Shown one piece after another: positions 21,117 through 31,108 of a stretch of 64,000 nucleotides of DNA (positions within the stretch are counted from its first letter, which is position 1; each line of letters begins with the position of its first letter). Made by a program: the position numbers and the translations under genes. Below the pieces are notes generated by a model that was not told where the DNA came from, ran no database searches, and was given only the letters and a program-made list of their open reading frames with translations. The stretch is from contig MJCC01000022.1 of NCBI GenBank assembly GCA_001766655.1, positions 149,633 to 213,632 of the forward strand, in the 5' to 3' direction. This DNA comes from Phytomonas francai. Lineage: Eukaryota; Euglenozoa; Kinetoplastea; Trypanosomatida; Trypanosomatidae.

Positions 21117-21404
21117 GATGTATCTACCCTCGTGTATATTAGATGAGTAATAAGCAACCAACAGCCAGATAACCAAAAAAGAAAACTAAGTGTAAAGTAC
21201 TCAAAAAAGGGCCATTTATATAACCACAAACTCCCTACTGAAGTGTGGTTTACATTGAAAGGCTGTTCATCATTATTTGTTCAACACAACAGTAACAACG
21301 CATAACTAACTAATCGCGTTTACCCTCCTCACCCCTCCCTCTCATATAATCCTAAAGGCATTCGTACGTAAACCACAACTGTTCCCTTTTTAGTCAAGCT
21401 TCCT

Positions 21405-23546
21405 TTAGCCAAGCATTTCTGTAAAAAGCAGCGATTGGATGAGGGTTCGGCACTGAATATGCCGCCCGGACACAAAGAGCGATTCCAATTCGCTTCGGGT
21501 TTCACATTTAAGAATCAGTGGTGCTCGAAAAACTATTAGGCTAGCTGCCAGTATAGGAAAAAACCACAGGGCACACGGCAAAGTGTTCCTGCAGTCATCA
21601 TCATTATCCCCACTGATAATTTCATCACTGTACTCATTGAGACCAGTGGCCAGACCTGTCGTGCTCGACAGAACACTACGGCACTGCATTTCCTTTACAT
21701 GGTATGCCAGCAGCCAGTCCCATAGCAGGAGCACGTCGATAGGATCTAATACTTCTGCAAAGCCATTTAACATCCATGACAGTAAGAAGATTAACGGAGA
21801 GCCCTGGAGGAGGTAAGTCGCATGAATAGAAGCAGATGGTGCGCACTCTGCAAGCAAATTCTCAAAAATGAGGCAGCACTGCAAAAGTTCTGGTGTGGGT
21901 CCCTGAATACGCATCCACATCTGACTGAACATCGCCGTAACCAGTTCGTACTGCTCGGCCATGTCACCAGTGATGTTTTCAAGCGGTGCGATAAGCAAGC
22001 TTGACGACGCTAACGGGAAGATGACATGAGGAGGAGAATGGGTTGGCCGCGTCACACCACCACGCTGCGGAAAGTGCACCGTATATCCATCTAATGCCTC
22101 TCCGTACGAGCCATCCTCCCGTCCTAACTGCGTGAGCGCATTTTTGATCATGAAGTTCGGTAGGCGTCTGTCAAGTACGATCGCCGTGGCTAATACCTCG
22201 ACGTCGTCTACATATGTAAAATAGTTATCGCTGTCGCCGACGGACAGCTGAACGTCCTGTCGCATGAGGGACTGCACAATAGCGGCAACCTGTTTTTGAC
22301 GCTTGGAAAGGGAGGAATGTGCGTGGGGTCGGCGCACCATATCCTGTGCGTCCTTGGTCGCGTAGCTTAGGCACGCTGGTACTGAGATGGCGGAGGGATG
22401 GGCCTGCACATTCCAGATCGAATCTCCACCTCTGACAGTCAGGCGCAAACCGAGAGCGCGTGCATACACGATGCGGCGCAAAAAAGGGTGCACACCTTCC
22501 CTTAAAATAGCAGTGGTGGCCATGTTATCTTTGTCCTGCAGCAAACGGTCAAGCTGATTCTCTGCAATGATGAGGGAAGGGTCCATTAACCTGTCTCGAG
22601 TTGATTGATTGATCGTGCTAGATGTGAATTGAGGATGCAGCTCTGAAAAGTAGCGCCTCAGCTGCCGCAGGCCGGGGACAATATTGGGATACTGTGCAAG
22701 CACCTGGATGTGAGAGTGGAAGACCGTCGTTAGACCATAGGGATCTATGCCAGTATCGCACACTTCAATACTCCACTTATTTACCACGAGATGCCGCGTC
22801 TCCTCACTGTTCAGGCCCTCTACCAAGCACTGTAGAAGCTCATCTTGTGTAGGAAGACCGCTACAGTTTGACGGCACCTTATCAGTCATTGCCTTGTCAG
22901 ATGTGTCGCTCTCAGCCTCTAGTTCACGCTGCTTGCTGATGTAATTAAACAAAAGCTCCTGCCAACGAGACTGTGTTTGCACAAGTAGTGACTGCAAAAC
23001 AGTGGCAACTATGGTGTTCTCAAGGCATTCTTCGGTCTCTGAGATGGTGTCCTTGACATTGCGATCCGTCTCATTCATACCCGCTCCTTCGAGGTGAACG
23101 CTGGCTCGCAGTGGAAGCTTTCGCTCCTTGTACTCCTCTAAACGCGCCTGAATAACACCGCGCTGGAGGTGTTCAAGCGCTAAATTTTGTCTACTGATAA
23201 GCAATCCAAGCGCACTAAGCATGTTGTCCCTAGTAAAGGGTGGTGCACCAATCGCACCACAGATGGCAGTGCCTGCTTGAGGCTTCTTGTCAGATCCCTC
23301 TTCAGGCGATCCTCCGCATGCACGCTCAATGTGACTCATAAACTCACGTCTGAGGAGAAAACTCCATGTGTCGTTGCATTCCTTTTCCTCCTCTGGAATT
23401 GCGGCCAGGGGTTGGGACGTGGTGGGGATGCCGCCGTTAGCCTGAACTCCCCCAACACACTGGGTGACTGTCCGAAAGAGGGAACGTTGAAGAGTGCGAC
23501 GTGGTCTATCCGATTCGTATAACCCAAGTGATCTCTGTTTTGGCAT
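21405..23546 (-). CDS. TBC-domain-like protein (TBC1D19-type, putative)
   Basis: 713 residues from the ATG at 23546 (MPKQRSLGLYESD). The in-frame extension to 23669 begins with TTG, and a minus-strand AG near 23569 after a T-rich tract would splice it away. The C-terminal half looks like a TBC (Rab-GAP) fold: REGVHPFLRRIVYARALGLR at the usual domain start, then EQYELVTAMFSQMWMRI, LLSWMLNGFAEVLDPIDVLL and LLLWDWLLAYHVKEM. I do not find the IxxDxxR arginine finger or the YxQ glutamine finger, so GAP activity is doubtful. The N-terminal ~330 residues are helical and unassigned. Family call moderate. Confidence 0.6.
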   Translation of the reverse strand: MPKQRSLGLYESDRPRRTLQRSLFRTVTQCVGGVQANGGIPTTSQPLAAIPEEEKECNDTWSFLLRREFMSHIERACGGSPEEGSDKKPQAGTAICGAIGAPPFTRDNMLSALGLLISRQNLALEHLQRGVIQARLEEYKERKLPLRASVHLEGAGMNETDRNVKDTISETEECLENTIVATVLQSLLVQTQSRWQELLFNYISKQRELEAESDTSDKAMTDKVPSNCSGLPTQDELLQCLVEGLNSEETRHLVVNKWSIEVCDTGIDPYGLTTVFHSHIQVLAQYPNIVPGLRQLRRYFSELHPQFTSSTINQSTRDRLMDPSLIIAENQLDRLLQDKDNMATTAILREGVHPFLRRIVYARALGLRLTVRGGDSIWNVQAHPSAISVPACLSYATKDAQDMVRRPHAHSSLSKRQKQVAAIVQSLMRQDVQLSVGDSDNYFTYVDDVEVLATAIVLDRRLPNFMIKNALTQLGREDGSYGEALDGYTVHFPQRGGVTRPTHSPPHVIFPLASSSLLIAPLENITGDMAEQYELVTAMFSQMWMRIQGPTPELLQCCLIFENLLAECAPSASIHATYLLQGSPLIFLLSWMLNGFAEVLDPIDVLLLWDWLLAYHVKEMQCRSVLSSTTGLATGLNEYSDEIISGDNDDDCRNTLPCALWFFPILAASLIVFRAPLILKCETRSELESLFVSGRHIQCRTLIQSLLFTEMLG

Positions 23547-26040
23547 TAATAAGTGGAACCTCTTTTTTCTTATGCAGAAAAAATCTTCTTCGGTACCGCC
23601 TATTTGACCTCTGCTGTTCTTTCCCTTGTTATGTGTGAAGAATGCAACGTTACACACCTCAGTACCCAAAATTTAGGCGCCTAAGCTAAGAGGAGAACAT
23701 GAAGTTACGAAGTATGTACAGGGGAAAGGTATATCAATGAAAAGAGGATAGCAGCAAAGTTAACATTTCCCTCAGCATGTCGTGGTGATCGTTTATCTCC
23801 CATTAGATACTACTGTGGGTTCTTTCCATTTGACGACTACAAATTCTACGGCTAGAATAGAAATACAATCATTAAAGCAGCAAAAAAAAGTACCTCCTTC
23901 ACAGCCATCAAGTGGGGTTGAGATCTGCAGTTCTGTGGCTGAAACACACATATAGGATTAACTTTATTGACAATAATAAATGGGTCTTTGATTTGTTATA
24001 AAATACATTTGACGATATAAAAACTTAGCAGCAGCAGCATATGTCTACATGAGGAAAGGAGAGGAGGTCTTCGTAACTTAAAACTGTGACCTGGGTTCAT
24101 GTCGCCCATGAGCTTGGCACGGGCGCGAATAGGAACTGAGTGTGGCATATGACTTCATACCTCTCACAATTGAGTTTGTGGCCCGAAAGTTTCACGGTGC
24201 CTATTTTTTTCAGAGCTCTTTAAAACACTATACAAACGAACCGATATTAACCGATCCTCTGTATTCGCCAATTTCGTACTATGAGATGGTCTCCAAGTTT
24301 AGTGAAAATTGTTCTTTAGCACAGTACCCACATTTGTGAGACTTACCAAATTGCGGATGGGGGATCATAGCAGTGTGTCCAGTCCCCATGCAGGTACCCC
24401 TAGTTCTAGCGACGCCAGCCGATAGGTAGCAAGTTGCCGCAACAGCACCAGAGAAAGAGATCAACATCAAGATCTATAAAAAGCCTACAGTTCGTAGGCA
24501 GCATAGCATCAGAAAGCAAGATTCGTTTATCCGTCTTGCGCTTGGCCCTACAGTAGTACCCCATGGGTTGTAGTGACACACGCTCAACCCCCCGTATGGT
24601 CTGTTTGGTTTGCCAAGGCTATAACCTACAATGCTTGCATGTGGCCACTATAGTTGGCCGAATAAACTATGCGTCACGTCTTCTGTATAGCTAAAAGCCG
24701 ACAGCATCTTGCAGGGTAACAGAAGGGCTAGTTCGACACTGCGATACCAGAGGGCTCCGTTACGGGCCATAGAGACCTTATGGAGGTTAGTATTCGGGTT
24801 GTGTTCAGCATTAGGTTACCTCAACGCCGGAACCAGTGGCATCCTGTCTCACAGATTATGTACGGTTACCCTCAGAAGGAAAGCCACCCCTTCTCTCTGC
24901 AGAAGTATTTGTCGAGCAGAACGTCATCTGACACATAATTAAAGCGCTCAAATTTCCTTTATAACTGTCTTTATAATCTCGGATTGTTCAGGTCAAAGTG
25001 CGCGAACGCAGTGTACTGGCCTCAATAAAGCATCCAGATTCCAACACCCTCTGTCTGATATGGTGCGGGACCTGATGGATAGAAGTCGAGTTAGAATCAG
25101 CTTCAAATACATTTGATAATTCTATCTAATATTTGGCAATAAAAGCCGAGTTAAAAGGACTCCTTTAGCAAGCCAAGCTTTCCCAGAATGAGTGAAGGAC
25201 CACACCATCCGCCCAAGGAGATTCACCAGTATAATGGAACAGAAGCACCAAATAATGGATAAACGAAGTTGAGGGCACCACGATTTACAGACAAACCGAG
25301 TGCATCCTCATATTTGGTTCAACCTACATTAATCATACCTTTCGTGTTTGCATAGAAAATATAGCATGTATTAAAGAAGGGAATGATCAAAGCATTGGGA
25401 TGATCACAAGCATTCAGCGTTTTTTCCCGATTTTTCAGACATCCTTTCCCAAGTGGGAGGCCCCAGATTGCTTCGCCGCATGGACGATAAAGAAGTTTGG
25501 GGTTATGTATATACAGGTAGACACTATTGTATGCATTAATGATACCTGAGATAGTTATTTTAGATTATGAATTATGATTTTTAACTTCATACGCATTATT
25601 ACACGAGTGCAAATTCCTATTTAAGGTCCTTTCACAACAGACTTCACCAAGGTGTAGAAGTTGCCAACCGGTTACAAAAGATTAACCATAGAATTAAACT
25701 CGAACATAGAGAACGAGAATAACAAAAAATCCAAGATCACATTAATTCACAAATTCTTAACCAGTATGCTAATGCTCATACCTTTTCCATACGAGTATTT
25801 TCGATGAGGTCACTTTTCCTTCTACTCGGTCTAATAAAAAAATGCATAGAGACCAGTCTTAAAAGTATGTGCTGTAGTACAACAGAGCAAAGGGCAGCAT
25901 AGCAATTCATTATTGGCCAATCTATTGTCACCCTGGAAAATGAAGACAATTAAAAGAATACTTACACAGGATAAAAGAACTCCAGCTTTCTTCTTGTCTT
26001 TGTTCTGTTATGCAAACCTCGTAGAACCTTTATAAGTTTT
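23547..26040. other. 2.5 kb gene desert between NOP58 and the TBC-like gene
   Basis: No reading frame here resembles a protein. Base composition varies: the 24.1-24.9 kb part is less AT-rich than normal intergenic DNA and lacks long A/T tracts. A perfect hairpin GCCTAC-AGTTC-GTAGGC lies at about 24,483-24,499. By eye I found no tRNA B box, no telomere repeat and no retroposon. It could hold the long 3' UTR of NOP58's upstream neighbour, an RNA gene cluster, or a decayed gene. Confidence 0.5.
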
Positions 26041-27324
26041 TCAGTTACGTACAAAGCCTCTATTCTCAACTCGCGGCCGCTTGAAAGAGTTCCCAGAACC
26101 ACCACTGCCACCAAAATTAGCGCGCTTCTGCAGGTTTGCACCTGCACCACGTGCGTTGCCGCTCTTTCCGAACGCAATTCCCTCCTCGAACTGCTTCAAA
26201 CGGTTTTCAACCTTTGAACGGTATTCCAAGGCTGGAGTGTTATCACCCTCACCAAAAGAATCGATACGCGCGCTCAGCGACGCCTTTGCGGCGAGCACAC
26301 GAGACATCGTTCCTTTTTGGGCTGGATTTGCCTTAGCTACAACAGAAGCGTTGTAAAGGATGCCATACTTTGGTGTGGCCTGTCGCTGCTTTAGAGCACG
26401 AAACAAAGCCTTTTCCGCACCCAGGATCTGCACAGTGGAGGAAGGGTACTTTGCTAGTGTTAGCAGCGAACCTGCCTTTTGGATAAGCCGCGCACCGATT
26501 TGCTCACCCACCATCGTCGTGAGGTTCGGCGCGATGGTTTGCATCCGAGAGGAAAGATACGCTGAAAGCTGCTCCCGGTACTTTGACGCGAAAACCACCT
26601 CTTGGCACAGCCGCATGATGCTTTCAATGTCCTCTTCTGCGATCTCAGTACCCATAGACACCATCGCCGCATCCTTGACTTTCGTCTCAAGATCCTCCTC
26701 TAGGAAATCGGAGAAGTCTGTGTCACGGGCGTTAAAGCGAGTCTTCATGGCAAGCACAATTTTAGCATAAACGACGTTGTCTTTGATGACCTTTCCGAGC
26801 TCGGGGAAGTGCCATCCATACCACTCACGTGCACGCATCGCGTACTTGTTAATTTCCTTGTCAAGATCCTCTAGAAGAGAGACCGCTTGCACCACCATCA
26901 TGTCGACCTTATCCGGTGAGAACTTCAACTTGTAGCGATTTAAGTTGTGTGCCAAACCTAGTGCCGTCTGCTTAAGTTGCTCGGCGTTAATCCCCTCAAG
27001 CAATTCATCAAGGTTCTCCTTAAGGGCACGGAAGGTTGGGAGGGTATCATCACCATGGACACAGGGAATAGACAGATTCTCCTTAATGGCTTTGGCTAGT
27101 TTTGAGTCTGCGACTGCCAACTCTTCGGTGATTTCTTTCTCCAAAAAATTCTTCTTTAGAAACTTGCGCACCGGCTTCGAGAGTTCACCGTTAACCATAC
27201 GGGTGGTCGTTTCCAGTGCATCGGCGGTGTTTTTGAAATGTAAAAGTGCTTTTAGTGTCTGTTTTCCCCCGTCCAGTTTGAAGAGGGCCACACCAGCCGG
27301 CAGTTCCAAAAGAGCGAAAACCAT
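26041..27324 (-). CDS. NOP58: NOP58/NOP5 box C/D snoRNP core protein
   Basis: Core protein of box C/D snoRNPs, which guide 2'-O-methylation of rRNA; nucleolar. It has 427 residues. The N-terminal domain (MVFALLELPAGVALFKLDGG) is typical of Nop58, the coiled coil spans about 110-260, and the Nop domain follows: YGWHFPELGKVIKDN near 165, MVGEQIGARLIQKAGSLLTL near 272-290, and KYGILYNASVVAKANPAQKG, which contacts the 15.5K/snoRNA surface. The tail is short and Gly/Arg-rich (GGSGGSGNSFKRPR) instead of the long KKE/D tail of yeast and human Nop58. Its partner SNU13/15.5K is encoded at 40,767-41,147 in the same unit. Confidence 0.96.
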   Translation of the reverse strand: MVFALLELPAGVALFKLDGGKQTLKALLHFKNTADALETTTRMVNGELSKPVRKFLKKNFLEKEITEELAVADSKLAKAIKENLSIPCVHGDDTLPTFRALKENLDELLEGINAEQLKQTALGLAHNLNRYKLKFSPDKVDMMVVQAVSLLEDLDKEINKYAMRAREWYGWHFPELGKVIKDNVVYAKIVLAMKTRFNARDTDFSDFLEEDLETKVKDAAMVSMGTEIAEEDIESIMRLCQEVVFASKYREQLSAYLSSRMQTIAPNLTTMVGEQIGARLIQKAGSLLTLAKYPSSTVQILGAEKALFRALKQRQATPKYGILYNASVVAKANPAQKGTMSRVLAAKASLSARIDSFGEGDNTPALEYRSKVENRLKQFEEGIAFGKSGNARGAGANLQKRANFGGSGGSGNSFKRPRVENRGFVRN

Positions 27325-27428
27325 TTTAAAGCGATTGTGTGTATATGTATTAGAACTTTATGCAGTCAACATCAATTACGCAAAGAAATGAGCGAAAGGT
27401 AAGTTAATACGTATTACACTATAATAGG

Positions 27429-27450
27429 ATATATATATATATATATATAT
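27429..27450. repeat. (AT)11 microsatellite
   Basis: Uninterrupted AT dinucleotide run about 105 bases upstream of the NOP58 start. Confidence 0.95.
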
Positions 27451-27664
27451 CAGTAGCATATCGCTGAAATATAGGAACAACATGCACCCAAGGCAGACAC
27501 ATTCAAGAATGTGAGCCTCCATCCAAAATTAACCGTGACAATCTGTATAGTGGTGTTGATTCGTTCTTTATTCTTGTCTGAGTTACTTCACTGAAACCTT
27601 TGAGTTCATGGTAATTTATTTCAGAGGGTACTACTCAAGCAAACTATTTTCATGTCGCCCTCTT

Positions 27665-27692
27665 CCCCCCCCCCGCCCCCCCACACACACGC
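27665..27692. repeat. C tract with (CA)n
   Basis: Seventeen C broken by one G, then CA repeats; on the transcribed strand a G/GT-rich run. Confidence 0.9.
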
Positions 27693-27901
27693 ATATGCAC
27701 ATCTCCAAGAAGACTAGGTCATGTAGTTCTATTCCTCCCTGTCTGATTGCAACGCTAGCAAAATAAACAAGAAATCGAGTGGTTTTAGTTTTTTAGGCAT
27801 AAAAAATAAACACAAACTTTAGCACATATTATGCGCGGCCACTTACCCTTAGAACGTTAAGGACTTCACAGATACCACAGTTTGTATATGGATGAAATTC
27901 T

Positions 27902-28819
27902 TTATCCCTTGTCAGACTTCTTGCCATCATTACTAAATTCTTTCTGTGTCTTATCATCATCATCCACTGAAATTTCGCCTTCCAATGCGTCTAGCTCAGC
28001 CTGTAGGCGCAAGATCTCGTCATCAACTAATTCCTCCTGAGTCTCACCTTCCAACGATAATGTAGATTGTGCAGGAGCGGCTGGCACCGCTGCTTGAGTC
28101 GGCAGCATGCCCTCCACAGCCAAATCTTGGGACTCCATTGGGGTTGCACCTGCTTGCGGGGTACGTGTGGCATTTCGCTCAACATTTTCACTTAATGGGT
28201 AGTACAAGCCATCCAACGGAGAAATACGGTACCATGACTGATTCCCGTTAAGGTACTTAACCCAATCATCATGAATGTGCCAAAAACCTAAAATTTCTGC
28301 ATTTTCCAAGGCGTACTGGGCGCAATCCTTCCGGTCAACACGTAGGCACGCCTCAAGGAAAATAAGAAAGGAATTATGGTCTAAACGAATGTTGTTGATG
28401 TTACGGCACTGGTGCAGCAACTGGCAAGCATAACTGAGATCCAACGGGCACTCAACGAGATCAAACGCAATATGAAGATCCTCTGCGGTGGGCCGCTCTG
28501 TACCTTGAAATGAATGAAATCGTTTATACCATTCCAACACGTATTTCTCCATCGCCGTTTCAGGCCCCTGTAAACGAGACTTTTGTAGCATATGACGCTT
28601 CTTACTGAGCCACAAAGGCTGGTGGGCCATGCATTTCGGCCGCATATATGGGCGATCTAGGCCGCCCAGCCAGGCCTGGTAAAGCATCTCTGTGCGCTGA
28701 TGGTCCGGCTGCTGAATCACGGTGTAGATGCGCCAGTTATCAACACCCTTGAGGAAGAGCATCCAATACGGACGGCGATAGCGCAGTGAGGCTGCAGTAA
28801 TTTTCGTATTTTTCAACAT
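27902..28819 (-). CDS. Hypothetical protein, probably mitochondrial helical (PPR/COX5A-like) protein
   Basis: 305 residues. The N-terminus (MLKNTKITAASLRYRRPYW) is basic, lacks acidic residues and is hydroxylated, as in mitochondrial presequences. The middle (about 90-190) is an all-helical repeat-like region: WYKRFHSFQGTERPTAEDLH, ACQLLHQCRNINNIRLDHNS, DRKDCAQYALENAEILGFWH. This recalls the helical superhelix of cytochrome oxidase subunit 5A or PPR proteins, common among trypanosomatid mitoribosome and respiratory subunits. The C-terminus is an acidic coiled coil (EILRLQAELDALEGEISVDD) with a Lys-rich end. I do not recognise it with certainty. Confidence 0.65.
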   Translation of the reverse strand: MLKNTKITAASLRYRRPYWMLFLKGVDNWRIYTVIQQPDHQRTEMLYQAWLGGLDRPYMRPKCMAHQPLWLSKKRHMLQKSRLQGPETAMEKYVLEWYKRFHSFQGTERPTAEDLHIAFDLVECPLDLSYACQLLHQCRNINNIRLDHNSFLIFLEACLRVDRKDCAQYALENAEILGFWHIHDDWVKYLNGNQSWYRISPLDGLYYPLSENVERNATRTPQAGATPMESQDLAVEGMLPTQAAVPAAPAQSTLSLEGETQEELVDDEILRLQAELDALEGEISVDDDDKTQKEFSNDGKKSDKG

Positions 28820-29119
28820 ATCCTATGATTGTAATAAAGGTGCTAGTGAAGGAGACCCAATATAAGGATTAGATGAACTGGACAGAGTTAAACCCCTCAT
28901 AAAGGGAACAAAAATGCCCTGTAGTAGATTAATTTAACGAGGGGGGGAAGTGGAAGTTGAAAATTACAAGCGGTGGGGACAGAAATCATCTTACATAACT
29001 ATCAATAGTTCGAGAAGAACTTTGCATTACAGAGTATTAGAGCTGGAATTAAAACTATGTAAAAACTTACCGTTCCTAAAAGTACGCAAATAGTAATAAT
29101 AACATTTGTAGACCGACTA
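28820..29119. other. Intergenic region 305-residue protein / HRD1
   Basis: AT-rich; nothing recognisable. Confidence 0.45.
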
Positions 29120-30778
29120 TTATCGTAAAAAGGTTTCTATCTCGTGTATAGATTCAAGGGTATCATTTAACTCTTTTTGAGCTTCTTTCAAGCGTCCATG
29201 ATACTTTTGGAATGCAGCCAAACGCATCCAGAGACCTAGATCAAAGACTGCGCCCAACTCTGGGGAACGAGCATCATCGGTGGTGGCATCCCCTATTTTC
29301 TTCATCTCCTTCGAAGAAGCCACAGAAGCAGGTGCCTGATCCTTAGTTGACTCATTATTCAAACGTGCTCCAAGGTCCTTGCTTAGTTTCTCAGAGTCTC
29401 CGGTGTTTCGAGTGCCCAGTAGGGAATCGTTCTCTACGCAAATCTCGTCCACTCTATTCAACACATGTTCTAAAGACTTGCACCTGGCGTACAAATGGCA
29501 ATATTCAAGGAATAGCTCTTTAGTCTGTTGTCTTTCTTCGATAGAATCCTTCGAAAGTCGTTCAAAGAGTTTTTGCATTAATTCCTCCATGCCATGAGGG
29601 AGTTTAACTGACGCATCAAACTCTGTCATTCGCAGCGGTTCTGGGACAGTTGGCGGCTCTGGGACAGCTCGTAGTTCTGGGACATCTGGCGGTTCTGGGA
29701 CAACCGGTGGTACTGGTTCCTCTGGGCGCAGCGTTTGTTCCTGGGATTTTAAAGGATAGTTGAGGAGGTTTGCTCTGCAGTACGGGCATGTGCTATGCTG
29801 TTCAAACCATTGCATCAGACATTTTTCATGGTAACAGTGTCCACATGGCAGTCTTCTAGCCCCGCTGTCAACTGTCATATCCTCATAGCAAATAGTGCAT
29901 CGTGAATCCCATTCCAAGTCCTTTTCGGTAACACGAGGGAATTTTTTAATCTTAGATTGCATTGTGTAAAAGAGAACAAGATCATTCATGCTCTTGATCG
30001 CGTTGAATACACTGGCGACAAAGGTCCGAACTTGTATAAATGGCAATTCGGTGTAAATCCAAATGAAAGAAAAGGCCATGATCGAACTAGCATATTCGAT
30101 TAGGTTGAGAACACTCTCTGTGTAAAAGGCCATAGGGGTTCGCTCGTTTTTGTAAAAACCAATGAACAGCAAGATGGCAACACTCAGGGTAACAAGGAAC
30201 ATTTGCCAGTATTGGATGAAAACGGTATAGTACAACAGTAGCTTCTGAGACTTCTGCATATACGCAAGACGTGCAAAGCGAGTCATCACAAAAAGGTCTA
30301 TTGCAGCGGCGAAAAACACGAAAAATTGCAGTTGGATGAAGTACTTGATCTTTGTAAGGCGATTTGAGACGACTCCCATAGTTGTTACCCGCTCCTTGGC
30401 AAGCCGATGCAAAAGTTGTAAAACTAATGTAATCAATGTCATAACAGTGAATAAATTCATAATCGAATAATCGACGTATAGTGGCACAAGAACACACTCG
30501 AACACGTCGACGGCGAATGCATTATAAACGATGGTGCTCTCTGTGAGTGTCATAGTGCCAAAAAATAAAGTCTCTAGGAAATACCAAAGCAGTAACACAG
30601 AAGCAATTGTGGTATTGGCCAGCAAAATCCAGAATACTGCTGACCTCTCCAATGAAACAACAGTCGGGAAAAACTCCTGGTAAGAGCTGGCATGGTCCCA
30701 CACAAAGAGAAGCAGTACCACATAGCTGGAAATAATATAGGCAACAGGACTGCAAGCCTTTCTCAAAAGGTGGGCCAT
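29120..30778 (-). CDS. HRD1: HRD1/synoviolin-type RING-H2 E3 ubiquitin ligase
   Basis: ER membrane E3 ligase of ER-associated degradation. It has 552 residues. The first ~270 hold several transmembrane helices, e.g. VAYIISSYVVLLLFVWDHAS, ILLANTTIASVLLLWYFLET and FFVFFAAAIDLFVMTR, as in HRD1. A RING-H2 finger follows near 291-330: CTICYEDM, LPCGHCYHEKCLMQWFEQH, CPYCR. After it comes a Pro/Glu repeat (EPPDVPELRAVPEPPTVPEP) encoded by an 18-bp DNA repeat, then charged helices and a C-terminal coiled coil (about 515-552). The layout TM domain - RING - Pro-rich segment is that of HRD1. Likely works with SEL1/Derlin-type partners, none of them in this window. Confidence 0.9.
   Translation of the reverse strand: MAHLLRKACSPVAYIISSYVVLLLFVWDHASSYQEFFPTVVSLERSAVFWILLANTTIASVLLLWYFLETLFFGTMTLTESTIVYNAFAVDVFECVLVPLYVDYSIMNLFTVMTLITLVLQLLHRLAKERVTTMGVVSNRLTKIKYFIQLQFFVFFAAAIDLFVMTRFARLAYMQKSQKLLLYYTVFIQYWQMFLVTLSVAILLFIGFYKNERTPMAFYTESVLNLIEYASSIMAFSFIWIYTELPFIQVRTFVASVFNAIKSMNDLVLFYTMQSKIKKFPRVTEKDLEWDSRCTICYEDMTVDSGARRLPCGHCYHEKCLMQWFEQHSTCPYCRANLLNYPLKSQEQTLRPEEPVPPVVPEPPDVPELRAVPEPPTVPEPLRMTEFDASVKLPHGMEELMQKLFERLSKDSIEERQQTKELFLEYCHLYARCKSLEHVLNRVDEICVENDSLLGTRNTGDSEKLSKDLGARLNNESTKDQAPASVASSKEMKKIGDATTDDARSPELGAVFDLGLWMRLAAFQKYHGRLKEAQKELNDTLESIHEIETFLR
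29636..29720 (-). repeat. Intragenic 18-bp minisatellite in HRD1
   Basis: On the plus strand TCTGGGACA recurs at 29640, 29658, 29676 and 29694, exactly 18 bases apart, with a degenerate fifth unit at 29712. It encodes repeated hexapeptides of the form P-E-P-P-x-V. Confidence 0.92.
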
Positions 30779-31108
30779 TTTAAAAAATCTTCAAGAAAAC
30801 CTATTAATAGTTTTTTTTTCTAATTCTAAGTTATACTGAGTGTGTGTATTTGCGTAGGTTATGGAATATCATGAGATTGATGCTATAAGGACAATTACCC
30901 ATCAATATAAACATCAGACAGGTGATATATATATATATATATGTTGAGCAAAATTTCAATAAGCTTAGTCTATAGGACAAACACAAAAAGGACCAAGCGA
31001 ACTAAAACAAAAGTGTCATTAAGGTGTTATTTAAATCCTTTGCGCAACAAACTACGCTGAAATAAAGGAGAAAAATGTGTTGCAAAAGAAGGGTCCATAT
31101 GTTAAAGC
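30779..31108. other. Intergenic region HRD1 / MSH3
   Basis: AT-rich with (AT)n at 30925-30942; no gene seen. Confidence 0.55.

Larger units (their letters stand above)
27325..27901. other. Intergenic region NOP58 / 305-residue protein gene
   Basis: No gene. Contains (AT)11 at 27429-27450 and a C tract followed by CA repeats at 27665-27692. Confidence 0.6.

Noticed and set aside
21117..21176. N-terminal extension (hydrophobic, VIWLLVAYY) of the coiled-coil protein as a signal peptide
   Set aside because: The frame there starts with TTG, not ATG; the first ATG is at 21116.
24000..26000. Possible retroposon (ingi/SLACS type) remnant or tRNA cluster in the gene desert
   Set aside because: No poly(A)-tailed element, reverse-transcriptase-like frame, target-site duplication or B-box sequence could be seen by eye.
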